Below, one piece after another: positions 1 to 10,226 of a stretch of 64,000 bases of DNA. The position numbers and the translations under genes were made by a program. This DNA comes from Volvox africanus (taxonomy: Eukaryota > Chlorophyta > Chlorophyceae > Chlamydomonadales > Volvocaceae), in NCBI GenBank assembly GCA_030268105.1, contig BSDZ01000037.1, positions 558,001-622,000 of the forward strand, in the 5' to 3' direction. The notes under the pieces are model-generated. The model worked only from the letters and a program-made list of their open reading frames with translations. It did not search any database and had not been told where the DNA came from. The number at the start of each line of letters is the position of its first letter. Positions within the stretch are counted from its first letter, which is position 1.

Positions 1-137
1 TTCTGTAACTGAAGAACATTGCAAGTTGAATCTTTCCTTGCTATTGAGTCTTCCGCTGTCTACTATTCGCATTGGCTTACCTTGCTGTTCGTAAGCTTGG
101 TACGCACGCAGCTAACACCTAGACGAGCAGAGCTAAT

Positions 138-615
138 ACATGATTGAAGAAGGAAGGATACAACACATCTTACCTATGAAACTCGATCCCGTATCATATC
201 TTACCCGTTTCGATTTGATGGGTGTAGTGACCCTGTTGTGTCCGCCTACGAAGGCCAAATCAGATAATGTCAGTTTAAGATCCCATTATGAACACTGCCC
301 GTACATACCCCAGGATACTTACAGCGGTCGCCTTGGTGGCAGTGTTTGCAGCGGTAGCCGTGGTGGCGAATGTGGCCGTGGTGGCAGCGGTGGCGATGGT
401 GGGAATGGGAACCTCTCTCCGTCCCTCCCTCCGTCCGCCACCGACGCCACCACCGACGCCACCAAAGCACCACCATCATTGCCGACAAAGGGTGGGGGAG
501 GGAGATGGGGAGGGCACACCGGAGCCCTATCATTATGATTCATATGATTCTTATGAATCTTATGATTCTTATGATTCTTATGATTTTTATGATTTTTATG
601 ATTTTTATGATTATT
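138..615. repeat. Simple-sequence-rich repeat module, copy 1
   Basis: This segment is repeated at about 1128-1580 with an offset of 961 bases and only scattered substitutions. It has a unique-looking head, a GGTGGC-rich stretch, a CCGCCACC-rich stretch, and a tail of tandem ATGATTCTT-like units. Open frames on both strands translate to Gly/Ser/Pro or Asp/Ser/Tyr low-complexity strings, so I do not call a gene. It lies just outside the large inverted repeat. I do not recognise the module. Confidence 0.75.
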
Positions 616-895
616 TATAACTTATAATTATAATTATTGATAATATAATTAATATTATAAATATTATGATTATGATTATAATTACAATGATTATTGTTAT
701 TACTAAATCTAATAATAATTATAATAATATTCTTATTACGTTAATTACGTTAATTATGTTTATTATTACTATTACGTTTATTATGTTTATTATTATCAAT
801 ACTATTATTTATATAGATATATTAATTTTCATAATCATTATTATTTCTATTACTATTATTTTTATTTTTATTACTATTACTGTTATTGGCATTCG
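600..895. repeat. AT-rich ATT/TTA tract
   Basis: Nearly pure A and T with irregular ATT, TTA and AATT runs, following the ATGATT tail of module copy 1. The open frame in it is an artefact of composition (Ile/Thr only). No gene is seen. Confidence 0.7.
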
Positions 896-966
896 ATTGT
901 CACTGTTGCGGATAAGGAATTTCCGTACCTCGCAAGGCACAGTAAACCCGGACGCCTAGCATATTG

Positions 967-1127
967 AGCCCGTCCTGGAATTGTGGCTGCCTACAAAGGC
1001 CCAATCGGAAATGTCAGTGGCAGTATATTCTAAATCCAAAACTAAGGGGAAGGGTCATTCACCACTCTAGAGTGAAACATCCCTGCAAGGTCAGTCAGTC
1101 AGTCAGTCAAGGCATCAAGACATACAC
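967..1127. repeat. Degenerate third fragment of the module, plus (GTCA)n
   Basis: The stretch around 975-1025 resembles the head of the repeat module (the piece around 230-275 in copy 1) but is strongly diverged. It is followed by filler and a short (GTCA)n run near 1091-1109. This suggests more than one round of duplication. Confidence 0.45.
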
Positions 1128-1584
1128 ATGTCACCTTTGAAACTCGATCCCGTATCATATCTTACCCGTTTCGATTTTTCGATGGATGTAGCCCTGTTGT
1201 GTCCGCCTACGAAGGCCAAATCAGATAATGTCAGTTTAAGATCCAATTATGAACACTGCCCGTACATACCCCAGGATACTTACAGCGGTCACCTTGGTGG
1301 CGGTGTTTGCGGCGGTAGCCGTAGTGGCGAATGTGGCCGTCGTGGCAGCGGTGGCGATGGTGGGAATGGGAACCTCTCTCCGTCCCTCCCTCCGTCCGCC
1401 ACCGACGCCACCACCGACGCCGCCAAAGCACCACCATCATCGCCGACAAAGGGCGGGGGAGGGAGATGGGGAGGGCACACCGGAGCCCTATTATTATGAT
1501 TCTTATGATTCTTATGATTCTTATGATTCTTATGATTCATATGATTCTTATGATTTTTATGATTTTTATGATTATTAATAACTT
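1128..1584. repeat. Simple-sequence-rich repeat module, copy 2
   Basis: Second copy of the module at about 138-615. Its ATGATTCTT-type tail is longer and ends abruptly at 1584, where homology to the retrotransposon integrase starts. This is the outer breakpoint of the left inverted-repeat arm. Confidence 0.75.
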
Positions 1585-2167
1585 AAAAGTCCATTCTTTC
1601 TCAACTACGGATTTCATCCCGCGCTACCCGTGTGGCGTGAGTTGGAAGTGAACGTGCCTGCTGCTAAGATCTTTGCCAAGTCTTTTATGTCCCGTATCAC
1701 AGACGCGAAGGCGTGTTTGAAGGCGTATCCTGTCGTCCGACGGATCCCAAAAACTCTTACCCCGCTGGATTGGTCCGTATCCTGTCGTGTGCATGGTTGG
1801 GAATGTGGCTGTGGAGCTTGCATTGCCCGCTGATATGACCATTCACCCCACGTTTCACGTATCGCTTGTCCGTCCTTATCGTGGTACGGAACCCGTCCCT
1901 GAGCCTGCTAACGCCCCTGCAGCAATCGAACCAGTTCCCGAGACCTGGATTGCTGGCAAACAGAAGTATTACGATGTGGAGCGGGTGTTAGATTATCATG
2001 AGCGTCGCATGGGCCGACACCGACGTAAGCAGACAGTACACGAGTACTTGGTCAAGTGGACAGGGTATACTAGTGAGCACAACTCGTGGGAACCGGCACG
2101 CAACTTCTCGCAGGACATGAAGCCCCTGCTCGAAGAAGCCCGCAAACGTGTCACGCAAGCCCAATGA
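1585..2167 (+). pseudogene. Element D: 3' fragment of chromovirus pol (integrase tail and chromodomain)
   Basis: Remnant of a Ty3/gypsy pol reading frame. It starts abruptly inside the integrase core C-terminal part and ends with the chromodomain (about 1970-2110, with the YLVKWTGY motif) and a stop at 2165-2167. Compared with the intact copy, 109 bases (equivalent to 9628-9736) are missing and replaced by a 17-base filler at 1720-1736. The net loss of 92 bases shifts the frame. The upstream junction at 1585 joins it to unrelated repeat DNA. Its closest relative in the window is the minus-strand copy E in the right arm, with which it shares flanks. It cannot encode a working integrase. Confidence 0.9.
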
Positions 2168-2226
2168 CCTTTGCAGTCAATGCTGTATGAAGCAGCGAGG
2201 ACGCTGCATACGGGAGGGGGGATAAT

Positions 2227-2793
2227 TGTTGTGCAACAGTTCGTTTTCCGCCGATGCGTAGGTCGATGCGACCCTACGAGGCGAAGTGCTATCTTGATGA
2301 ACGCATGAGCGATCAATGCATATGAATGAACTTGCATGATATAAATGTATTTGCATACATTTATATATGCATTTGGCATGTCACCATTATCCATCGCGAC
2401 ATCGCATCATGGCAAATCCGCCTAGCATGCATGAAATCCCGAATCATTGAAGTGCGCATTATGCTCGTGCTACGAAACGATGAGTAATATTATTGGATAT
2501 AATATTTCTTCATTACAGCACACGTTGAGAGCGCCGCACCTGTCGCGATACATGCCTTGCAACCGAATATCGTTATTCGGACCCTTGCATCATGCGAATG
2601 CCGGAAAGGCTTATACGTTGTTATGCTTGGACATCGCCTATACGCAGTAGGGTTGTCACACTTAGGATCGGCCTCCTAGTGTGAACCGTACGATATCATG
2701 ATGCTGCGAGTATAACAGATGCGAGGACGGCTAAGTAAGACAAGACATTCGATACCGGAGAACACTCGTGTGTTCTACATTATTATTGATATA
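2227..2793 (+). repeat. Element D 3' LTR, part 1
   Basis: It follows the purine tract and AAT as in the intact copies and begins TGTTGTGC. It is interrupted after ATATA (2789-2793) by insertion of element C; the rest of the LTR is at 24392-24658. Rejoined in coordinates, the two parts total 834 bases, exactly the length of the uninterrupted LTR E at 61629-62462. Confidence 0.92.
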
Positions 2794-3579
2794 TGTTGTA
2801 CCTCTCGTTCGCGTTTGCTCATAAGTATCTGCACGTCTGGAGACTTTCGACACCGATGCGCGAGCACTTGCAAGTACAGCAAAGCAAGCGAGAGCAAACA
2901 GAGACAGCGGAAGACTTCAAGACGAAGAGAGATATAACTTTCAGTCTTACAGATCGGAACGATGCAATGGACGAAATCGCCGTCAGCGCCGGAAGCAAGC
3001 AATCATCACGCGGCGGTGATTAGCGAAGTTCAGGCTTAGCTCGGGCTAAGTAGAATAGCGTATAGCAATAGTAATGTAGAACACACAAGTGTTCTCCGGT
3101 ATCGAATGTCTTATCTTGCTTAGCCGTCCTCTCATCTGTTATACTCGCAGCATCGCAATGCCGTACGATTCACATCAGGAGGCCGATCCTAGATGTGACA
3201 ACCCTACTGCATATAGGCGATGTCTACGCATAACAACGTATAAGCCTTTCCGGCATTCGCATGATGCAAGGGTCCGGATAACGATATCCGGTTGCAGGGC
3301 ATGTATTGTGACAAGTGCGGCGCTCTCAACGTGTGCTTTAATGAAGTAATATTATATCAGATAATATTACTTATCGTTTCGTAGCACGAGCATAATGCGC
3401 ACTTCAATGCTTTGGGCTTTCATGCATGCTAGGCGGATTTGCCATGATGCGATGTCGCGATGGATAATGACAACATGCCAAATGCATATATAAATGTTTA
3501 CGAATACATTTATATCATGCAGATTCATTCATATGCAATGTGTTCATCACAATAGCACTTCGCCTTGTAGGATCACATT
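2794..3579 (-). repeat. Element C 3' LTR, part 1 (inner end to break)
   Basis: Reverse-oriented LTR starting TGTTGTACC. It is broken after ACATT (3575-3579) by the A/B array and resumes at 17703 for 38 bases, 824 bases in all. Against the 5' LTR of C I count roughly 45 differences, and its central part resembles A/B-type LTRs rather than D/E-type. Confidence 0.9.
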
Positions 3580-4403
3580 TGTTGTGCTACGGTTCATTTT
3601 CCGCCGACGCGTAGGTCGACGCGATCCTATGAGGCGAAGTGCTTTTGTGATGAACGCATTACATATGAATGAATCTGCATGATATAAATGTATTCGCATA
3701 CATTTATATATGCATCTGGCATGTTGTCATTATCCATCGCGACATCGCATCATGGCAAATCCGCCTAGCATGCATGAATGACCGAATCATTGAAGTGTGC
3801 ATTATGCTCGTGCTACGAAACGATAAGTAATATTATCTGATATAATATTACTTTATTACAGCACACGTTGAGAGCGCCGCACTCGTCGCGATGCATGCCC
3901 TGCAACCGGATATCGTTATCCGGACCCTTGCATCATGCGAATGCCGGAAAGGCTTATACGTTGTTATGCGTAGACATCGCCTAAGCGCAGTAGGGTTGTC
4001 ACATCTAGGATCGGCCTCCTAATGTGAATCGTACGGCATTGCGATGCTGCGAGTATAACAGATGCGAGGACGGCTAAGCTAGACAAGACATTCGATACCG
4101 GAGAACACTTGTGTGTTCTACATTACTATTACTATACGATACTCTACTTAGCCCGAGCTAAGCCTGAACTTCGCTAATCACCGCCGCATGATGATTGCTT
4201 GCTTCCGGCGCTGACGGCGATTTCGTCCATTGCATCATTCCGATCTGTAAGACCGTAAGTTATATCTCTCTTCGTCTTGAAGTCTTCCGCTGTCTCTGTT
4301 TGCTCTCGCTTGCCTTGCTGTACTTGCAAGTGCTCGCGCATCGGTGTCGATAGTCTCCAGACGTGCAGATACTCATGAGCAAACACGAAGGAGAGGTACA
4401 ACA
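3580..4403 (+). repeat. LTR 1 of the A/B array (824 bases)
   Basis: Begins TGTTGT and ends ACAACA, a perfect 6-base terminal inverted repeat. It contains short perfect hairpins at about 3684-3707, 3827-3851, 3906-3923, 4000-4026, 4103-4118 and 4147-4162. It differs from LTR 2 at one base that I noticed (3798, T for C). Transcription start and U3/R/U5 limits cannot be read from sequence alone. Confidence 0.93.
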
Positions 4404-4869
4404 ATTTGGTATCGAGACAGGTTCGTTGCCTAACTGTCTCTCTTTGTCTAATCGGAAGTAGGTTCTTTCTATGGCGAGTTCCAGCGACGAACCACGAGGA
4501 CCGCTAGACACTTTTGCCGAAGACCTAAGCCGCGCCGTTTTGGACGCCGCCGCTTCCGGTTTGTAATTGTTTAATTGCTTTTACTTAGATTGCTGCACTT
4601 GTTGTGTAAGTGTACGCTCTGAGTCGCAGGTAATCTCAGTGCACCGGCATTGCTTGCCGCGGCGACTGAGGCCGGCGTTCGTCCGGACCAGTTGGCGACT
4701 CTCATTGCCCAAACTACGGAGATCAGGACTCAGCTGGGCAATTACTTGCTGAGTTTGCTGAATCTTCTCAAGAGTACTGTCGGTAGGCTCACCGAATCGC
4801 TTTGTACTCTTGCCTTTGCGATAGAAGTCGGCTTCTATTACGCAAAACTAGGGTATCGTTTCGTGCTCC
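4404..4869 (+). promoter_or_regulatory. Element A leader with primer-binding site and possible short upstream reading frames
   Basis: A few bases after the LTR, TGGTATCGAGAC (from 4407) is the expected primer-binding site, complementary to a tRNA 3' end finishing in ...GAUACCA. A short frame opens at ATG 4471 and stops at 4564-4566 (31 codons, first residues MASSSDEPRG). A second open stretch from about 4634 to 4904, in another frame, overlaps the gag start. Both frames are kept in element C, and the first ends at a GT-rich possible splice donor, so a spliced N-terminal Gag exon is possible. Confidence 0.6.
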
Positions 4870-6105
4870 ATGTCCGCGGAACACGACGATACGCCGCACA
4901 CTAGCCTAGCTAGCCAACCCGATTTCGTTGTAGCTGCTAGAGCACCGGATAGAGGTCTTGAGACTGTTGGCGCGCGAGCCACTCAAGAGCCCCTTTTCCT
5001 TCAGACCCCTGCTCACTTAATTGTGCCGCATTCAGCAGTGAATACGAATATGGACAACACTGCTGGACCAAGGGTTCTGCCATTACCTCAAGCTCGAGGG
5101 CATGATGACATCCCTGAGGTGATGAGATTGTCGATTCCCGTTCCTAGGCTCAATATTTCGCTGACCGACAAGACACCAGGGCATAGCATAGCCGATGCAA
5201 CTCGTGCGTACGTGCGTGACGCTAAAAAGTACCTCCAAGCTGTTCATGGTGGCGATAATGACGGTATCAGGTGTCTCTTCGTTGGTAACACCCTCGAGGG
5301 CGCAGCGAAGGACTGTTATCGCAATTGGACCAACGCCCGAGGCAGCTATACTTTTGACGAGTTGATCGCCGCTTTGCTCGCACGATTCGCTACTGAGGTT
5401 CAAGCACGCGATGTGGAAGCTCGTAACGTTTTGGCAGCGGGTAGCTACCACATGCGTCGGGATGAAAATGTACCTGCGTACCAGTCACGCTTCGAAGCAC
5501 TTGTGACTCCCATTGCTGACCTCACCGAATCTGAGCGTGTCTTCTGGTTTAGGCGAGGCCTAACGAAACTTTTGGCTAAATGGTGCGCCACTGACTTGGT
5601 TGGAGCGCAGATCAAGTCGTATGACGCGTTGGTCGCTTTTGCTAAGGGCGCGGAGATACGACTCCTTGCCGGCGAGGAAGAAGTCAAGTCTGGCCCTCGT
5701 GCAAATGCCGTGCAAGTGCAGGATCCGCTTGGGGAAGCTGTGGCTCTCGACCAGGACCTCGGCGCGACCCGCCCCACGCCTACTGCCGCGACGCGACGCA
5801 GCAACCGGCAACGCAAGGCGCGCGGGGGCGCTAGCTCGGGTGTCCGTGGTACAGGAGGAGCAGGTCCGAGCTCGGACCCAGCTAGGAACAGGAAGCGTGG
5901 TGGTGCGCCGTCGTCGGCAGCCGCACAGCGTTCCGACCCCAACGCGAAGCGTACTCGTACGGACGACACATTTATGCCAAAATGGAATTGCAATCGTTCC
6001 GAATTCGAGCGTCGGAAATTGGCCAATGTTTGTCTACGGTGTGCGGAGAATCATTCCACGAAGGATTGCCCTCTAATGCCGCCGTTTGTACCTCAGCCGA
6101 AATAG
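4870..6105 (+). CDS. gag: Gag polyprotein, element A
   Basis: Structural protein that packages the element RNA into virus-like particles. 411 residues. Residues about 100-275 resemble the retrotransposon Gag capsid region (Trp/Arg-rich helices, a motif YRNWTNARG and a downstream FWFRRGL). A basic, low-complexity stretch follows (about 310-380), then a single zinc knuckle near the C-terminus with spacing C-X2-C-X3-H-X4-C, one residue shorter than the usual CCHC. It ends in UAG at 6103-6105; the same frame stays open straight into pol, so readthrough probably gives Gag-Pol. The ATG at 4870 is the first in this frame; a spliced upstream exon cannot be excluded. Confidence 0.88.
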   Translation: MSAEHDDTPHTSLASQPDFVVAARAPDRGLETVGARATQEPLFLQTPAHLIVPHSAVNTNMDNTAGPRVLPLPQARGHDDIPEVMRLSIPVPRLNISLTDKTPGHSIADATRAYVRDAKKYLQAVHGGDNDGIRCLFVGNTLEGAAKDCYRNWTNARGSYTFDELIAALLARFATEVQARDVEARNVLAAGSYHMRRDENVPAYQSRFEALVTPIADLTESERVFWFRRGLTKLLAKWCATDLVGAQIKSYDALVAFAKGAEIRLLAGEEEVKSGPRANAVQVQDPLGEAVALDQDLGATRPTPTAATRRSNRQRKARGGASSGVRGTGGAGPSSDPARNRKRGGAPSSAAAQRSDPNAKRTRTDDTFMPKWNCNRSEFERRKLANVCLRCAENHSTKDCPLMPPFVPQPK

Positions 6106-9100
6106 GGGCTTGCCCGGGTTCCTGCGGAGGGGGCACCACCTGGGATTTCTGAACTAACGCGTGGTCGGTGGTCATCCTTACGGCCAGCCGTTAAGGCATT
6201 GTTGCCTTGTGTACTTGGACACATCGAGCGAGTCATTGCGCGACGCATCACGCTTGACGGACGCACGGGACTTCTCTGCTTCGACCCGTTGTGTAATTTG
6301 TTTACACCTCGCCGTCCCCTGTCGTCTATCGATCTGTCTAACCACGTGGTTTTGTTCATCCCCTCGTCTCTGCGTGAGATGTCGGAACAGTTGGCCATAT
6401 ACAGGAGGTGTAGGTGTCAATATCCAGGCACGGCCGCATGTGTTTTACTCCCCGCTTTCTGTCGGCGCAAGGCAGAGGCATCGTTAAGGGGTATGCGGCA
6501 TGTCCACCGGTTCGAGCCGGGCACCGTTTTGTTTAATGGTGTGGATCGGGAGGGTACGCTGGCTCCGTGGCCACACCTATCCTACTCGGTTGACGTTTGG
6601 TACGAAGCTCCTGATGGGGGTGCCGTTGGTTACGGACCCGCCTTAAGTGCACTGACGTTGTCTGCTGGGCAGTCGCTCGTAGATAACCGTGTCCCTGTGG
6701 TTCAGATCGGTTTGAATGGCCGTACTCTGAAGGCACTTGTTGACACCGGTGCCAGCGACGACTTCATCTCTGTCGCAGAGGTGAATGCGCTGGGGTTGTC
6801 CCCAGAGTCGTCTGATTGTCCACAGGTTACCCTTGCTGACGGGGGTAAGCATCCCATCGTGGGCAGGATTACCCTTAGCCTATCGTTAGGCCCTTTGCGT
6901 GTTGTGACCCGGCCGTACGTGCTGCAGGGCTTAGCAGAGACTGCACCGTACATAATGGGGTCGTCGACATTACGACAGTACCGCGCGCGCATCGACATGG
7001 AGACCGCAACCCTGCATATGTGCAAGGGTACTCTGTCGATTAAGGTACCTTTCCTGTCGTTCGAACATGTCACACCAAAGGAGGGCGAAACTGAGGCGGT
7101 GCCTATGGTTAATTTCGCTGTGACCGCAATGGCCGCGCGAATCGAACCAGAGCTAGTCGGGCGTAAGGAGGCCGTCCGTTTGTTACGGAAGGGTGCCCAC
7201 GGACTGCTTTTAAGGCCGCGGGTGAGCTGTTGTGTCACCACCGCGCAGATTTCTGCGGATCCTGAGGTTGAGGCCCTACTGTCGCAGTATGAGGACGTCT
7301 TTAAAGATATCCCTGGCCTACCACCTATGCGTCCTGTTGATCACACAATCCCTCTCATGCCTGGAGCGCAGCCTACGGCCCGGCCAATGTACAGGTTGAG
7401 TCCATTGGAGCTGGACGAGGTGAAGCGCCAGGTGACGGATTTGCTCGCGAAGGGTATGATACGCCCCAGCACATCCCCGTATTCTGCACCGATTTTGTTT
7501 GTCGGTAAGAAGGATGGGACCTTGCGCATGTGCATTGATTACCGGGGGTTAAATGCGAATACGGTGAAAAATCGCTACCCTTTGCCACGCGTTGACGACC
7601 TGTTGGATAAGCTGAAGGGCTCGGCTTATTTTTCCTCAATTGACTTACAACAGGGCTACAATCAGATTCGCATCGCTGCCTCTGATATCCCAAAAACCGC
7701 TTTTCGGACGCCCTTCGGTCACTTTGAGTATACGGTCCTATCATTTGGTTTGACTAATGCCCCTGCGACGTTTCAGGCGGTTATGGACCGAATGTTTAGG
7801 CCGTTTATCGACAGGTTCGTTGTTTGCTACCTGGATGACATCTTGGTATATTCTAAGACGCGCGAGGAGCACTTGGAGCATCTTCGGCTCGTGCTCGACG
7901 TTATGAGGCGGGAGCAATTGTTTGCTAAACGCGCCAAATGCTTTTGGGCGCAGCCTCAGGTGGAATATTTGGGCCACATTGTGTCGGCCACCGGTGTGAA
8001 GATGGACCCGCGGAAGGTCGCCGTGGTTCGCGATTGGCCCGCGCCTCAGAACCTCACGGAGCTGCGTAAGTTCCTTGGCTTGACCAATTATTTCCGAAAG
8101 TTCATTGAAAAATATTCCATCATTGCGGCCCCGCTTACTAACTTAACTCGCAAAGGCGTTTTCGTTTCGCTCGAGTCGTGGACGTCACAATGCCAGCGGG
8201 CATTCGAAGAGCTCAAACGAATCGTTGCCGAAGATGTCACCCTTGCATTCCCTGATTACTCGTTGCCATTTCGTGTTGAGGTAGTGTCTGATGCCTCAAT
8301 ATTTGGAAGCGGCGCTGTATTGTTACAGGAAGGGCGACCGATCGCCTTCACGAGTAAGAAGTTTTCTGGTGCGGAGATTCGCTACACCACTGGGGAACAG
8401 GAGCTTCTGGCCGTACTGCATGCTTTAAAGGAATGGCGCTGTTACCTCGAGGGACGCCCGTTTACTTTAAAGACTGACCATAAGCCCCTAACGTTTTTGC
8501 AAAGCGTTCCGACGTTGAACCGCCGTCAAGCTAGGTGGATGGAATATCTAGCTAGGTTCAACTGCACCTGGGAGTATATTTCTGGTAAATTGAATATTGC
8601 CGATGCTCTCAGTCGACATCCGTCGCTACACGCTGCAATTTTGGCAGCGCCCGTCGTGCGGCCGCGTAGCGAGGAGGTTCCGATCGCGACGGACCTCGCG
8701 GAGCGGTTGAAGGTTGCCTACAGCGCAGACGCCTGGTTCGCGGACCCGGCTAATGTAGAAAACCTTCGCAAGCAGAATGGCCTTTGGCTACGGACGGAGG
8801 GTGCAGCTACGCAAATCGTCGTTCCGAACGACGACGCGCTACGCTACGACATCCTTGCGCGGTTCCACGAGGACCCGTTAGCAGGACACCCTGGTAGCAA
8901 GCGATTGATCGACTTGGTGAAACGTTCCTTTTGGTGGCCTCGTTTGGCTAAGGATGCGGCGAACTTCGTCCAGACATGCAGTCTGTGCCAGCGCAATAAG
9001 GCTTTGTCCGGTAAGGGCCATGGGTTGTTGCAACCGTTGCCTGTCCCGGATGCGCCTTGGGAAAGTGTTTCCATGGACTTCGTAGTCGCGCTGCCCAAAA

Positions 9101-10167
9101 CTGAGGGGGGATACGATGCGGTGTTCGTAATGGTCGATCGTCTGACTAAGATGGTTCACCTAGCACCATGCACATCATCCTGCACGGCTGAGCAAACCGC
9201 ACGTTTGTTTTTCGATAATGTGGTTCGGTTACACGGGATTCCCAAAAATGTGATCTCGGACCGCGGTGGACAGTTCACGTCTAAGTTTTGGGAAGCGCTC
9301 TGCAAACTAGTTGGCATGCGCGTCAACCTGAGCACAGCGTATCACCCGCAGACTGATGGTCAAACCGAACGCACAAACCGCACGTTGGGTGATATGTTGC
9401 GCAATTATGCTGGTCGCACCCCACTTGTTTGGGATACATATTTGACTGCGGCAGAATTCGCACTTAACAACGCTGTTAACCGCTCTACAGGCAAAAGTCC
9501 GTTCTTTCTTAACTACGGGTTTCATCCCGCGCTACCCGTGTGGCGTGAGTTGGAAGTGAACGTGCCTGCTGCTAAACTTTTTGCCAAGTCTTTTATGTCC
9601 CGAATCACAGACGCGAAGTCGTGTTTGGACGCGGCGCAGCAACGAACGACGGAATACTACAACAAATCCAAGCAGGATGTAACGTTTTCGGAGGGGCAAC
9701 TCGTGTTGCTAAGCACCAAGAACTTGCGTTCCTTGGCCGACGGGTCCCGAAAACTCTTACCCCGCTGGATTGGTCCGTATCCTGTCGTGCGCATGGTTGG
9801 GAATGTGGCTGTGGAGCTTGCATTGCCCACTGATATGACCATTCACCCCACGTTTCACGTATCACTTGTTCGTCCGTATCGTAGTACGGAATCCGTCCCT
9901 GAGCCTGCTAACGCCCCCGCAGCGATCGAACCAGTTCCCGAGACCTGGATCGCTGGTAAACAGAAGTTTTACGATGTGGAGCGGGTGTTAGATTATCGCG
10001 CGCGTCGTGTGGGCCGACACCGACGTAAGCGAACAGTACACGAGTACTTGGTTAAGTGGACAGGGTATACCGACGAGCACAACTCATGGGAACCGGCACG
10101 CAACTTCTCACAGGACATGAAACCCCTGCTCGAAGAAGCCCGCAAACGTGCCACGCAAGCCCAATGA
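6106..10167 (+). CDS. pol: Pol polyprotein, element A (PR-RT-RNH-IN-chromodomain)
   Basis: Enzymes for reverse transcription and integration, 1,353 codons from just after the gag UAG and in the same frame. No ATG is placed as a start, so I begin it at the readthrough point. In order: aspartic protease with DTGAS (from 6742); reverse transcriptase with YLDD (7828-7839); RNase H with catalytic Asp at 8290; integrase His/Cys zinc finger (about 8860-9000) and D,D,E at 9076, 9259 and 9367; GPY/F module (GPY at 9772-9780); C-terminal chromodomain (about 9967-10116) with the conserved aromatic Tyr and Trp positions. That order and the chromodomain define a Ty3/gypsy chromovirus. The frame is open throughout and the catalytic residues are present, so the copy looks competent. 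Confidence 0.93.
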   Translation, partial: GLARVPAEGAPPGISELTRGRWSSLRPAVKALLPCVLGHIERVIARRITLDGRTGLLCFDPLCNLFTPRRPLSSIDLSNHVVLFIPSSLREMSEQLAIYRRCRCQYPGTAACVLLPAFCRRKAEASLRGMRHVHRFEPGTVLFNGVDREGTLAPWPHLSYSVDVWYEAPDGGAVGYGPALSALTLSAGQSLVDNRVPVVQIGLNGRTLKALVDTGASDDFISVAEVNALGLSPESSDCPQVTLADGGKHPIVGRITLSLSLGPLRVVTRPYVLQGLAETAPYIMGSSTLRQYRARIDMETATLHMCKGTLSIKVPFLSFEHVTPKEGETEAVPMVNFAVTAMAARIEPELVGRKEAVRLLRKGAHGLLLRPRVSCCVTTAQISADPEVEALLSQYEDVFKDIPGLPPMRPVDHTIPLMPGAQPTARPMYRLSPLELDEVKRQVTDLLAKGMIRPSTSPYSAPILFVGKKDGTLRMCIDYRGLNANTVKNRYPLPRVDDLLDKLKGSAYFSSIDLQQGYNQIRIAASDIPKTAFRTPFGHFEYTVLSFGLTNAPATFQAVMDRMFRPFIDRFVVCYLDDILVYSKTREEHLEHLRLVLDVMRREQLFAKRAKCFWAQPQVEYLGHIVSATGVKMDPRKVAVVRDWPAPQNLTELRKFLGLTNYFRKFIEKYSIIAAPLTNLTRKGVFVSLESWTSQCQRAFEELKRIVAEDVTLAFPDYSLPFRVEVVSDASIFGSGAVLLQEGRPIAFTSKKFSGAEIRYTTGEQELLAVLHALKEWRCYLEGRPFTLKTDHKPLTFLQSVPTLNRRQARWMEYLARFNCTWEYISGKLNIADALSRHPSLHAAILAAPVVRPRSEEVPIATDLAERLKVAYSADAWFADPANVENLRKQNGLWLRTEGAATQIVVPNDDALRYDILARFHEDPLAGHPGSKRLIDLVKRSFWWPRLAKDAANFVQTCSLCQRNKALSGKGHGLLQPLPVPDAPWESVSMDFVVALPKTEGGYDAVFVMVDRLTKMVHLAPCTSSCTAEQTARLFFDNVVRLHGIPKNVISDRGGQFTSKFWEALCKLVGMRVNLSTAYHPQTDGQTERTNRTLGDMLRNYAGRTPLVWDTYLTAAEFALNNAVNRSTGKSPFFLNYGFHPALPVWRELEVNVPAAKLFAKSFMSRITDAKSCLDAAQQRTTEYYNKSKQDVTFSEGQLVLLSTKNLRSLADGSRKLLPRWIGPYPVVRMVGNVAVELALPTDMTIHPTFHVSLVRPYRSTESVPEPANAPAAIEPVPETWIAGKQKFYDVERVLDYRARRVGRHRRKRTVHEYLVKWTGYTDEHNSWEPARNFSQDMKPLLEEARKRATQAQ

Positions 10168-10226
10168 CCCCTGCAGTCGATGCTGTATGATGCAGCGAGG
10201 ACGCTGCATACGGGAGGGGGGATAAT
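10168..10226 (+). promoter_or_regulatory. Polypurine tract region, element A
   Basis: The purine run GGGAGGGGGG (about 10212-10221) followed by ATAAT lies immediately before the LTR. This is the expected plus-strand primer for reverse transcription. The same block precedes every LTR of the family here. Confidence 0.85.

Noticed and set aside
140..620. Protein-coding gene in the left-edge repeat
   Set aside because: All frames are low-complexity products of GGTGGC, CCGCCA and ATGATT repeats, and several overlapping frames are equally open.
2227..3580. A single palindromic LTR or foldback element
   Set aside because: The apparent palindrome is LTR D on plus next to the reverse 3' LTR of C; the target duplication ATATA proves two insertions.
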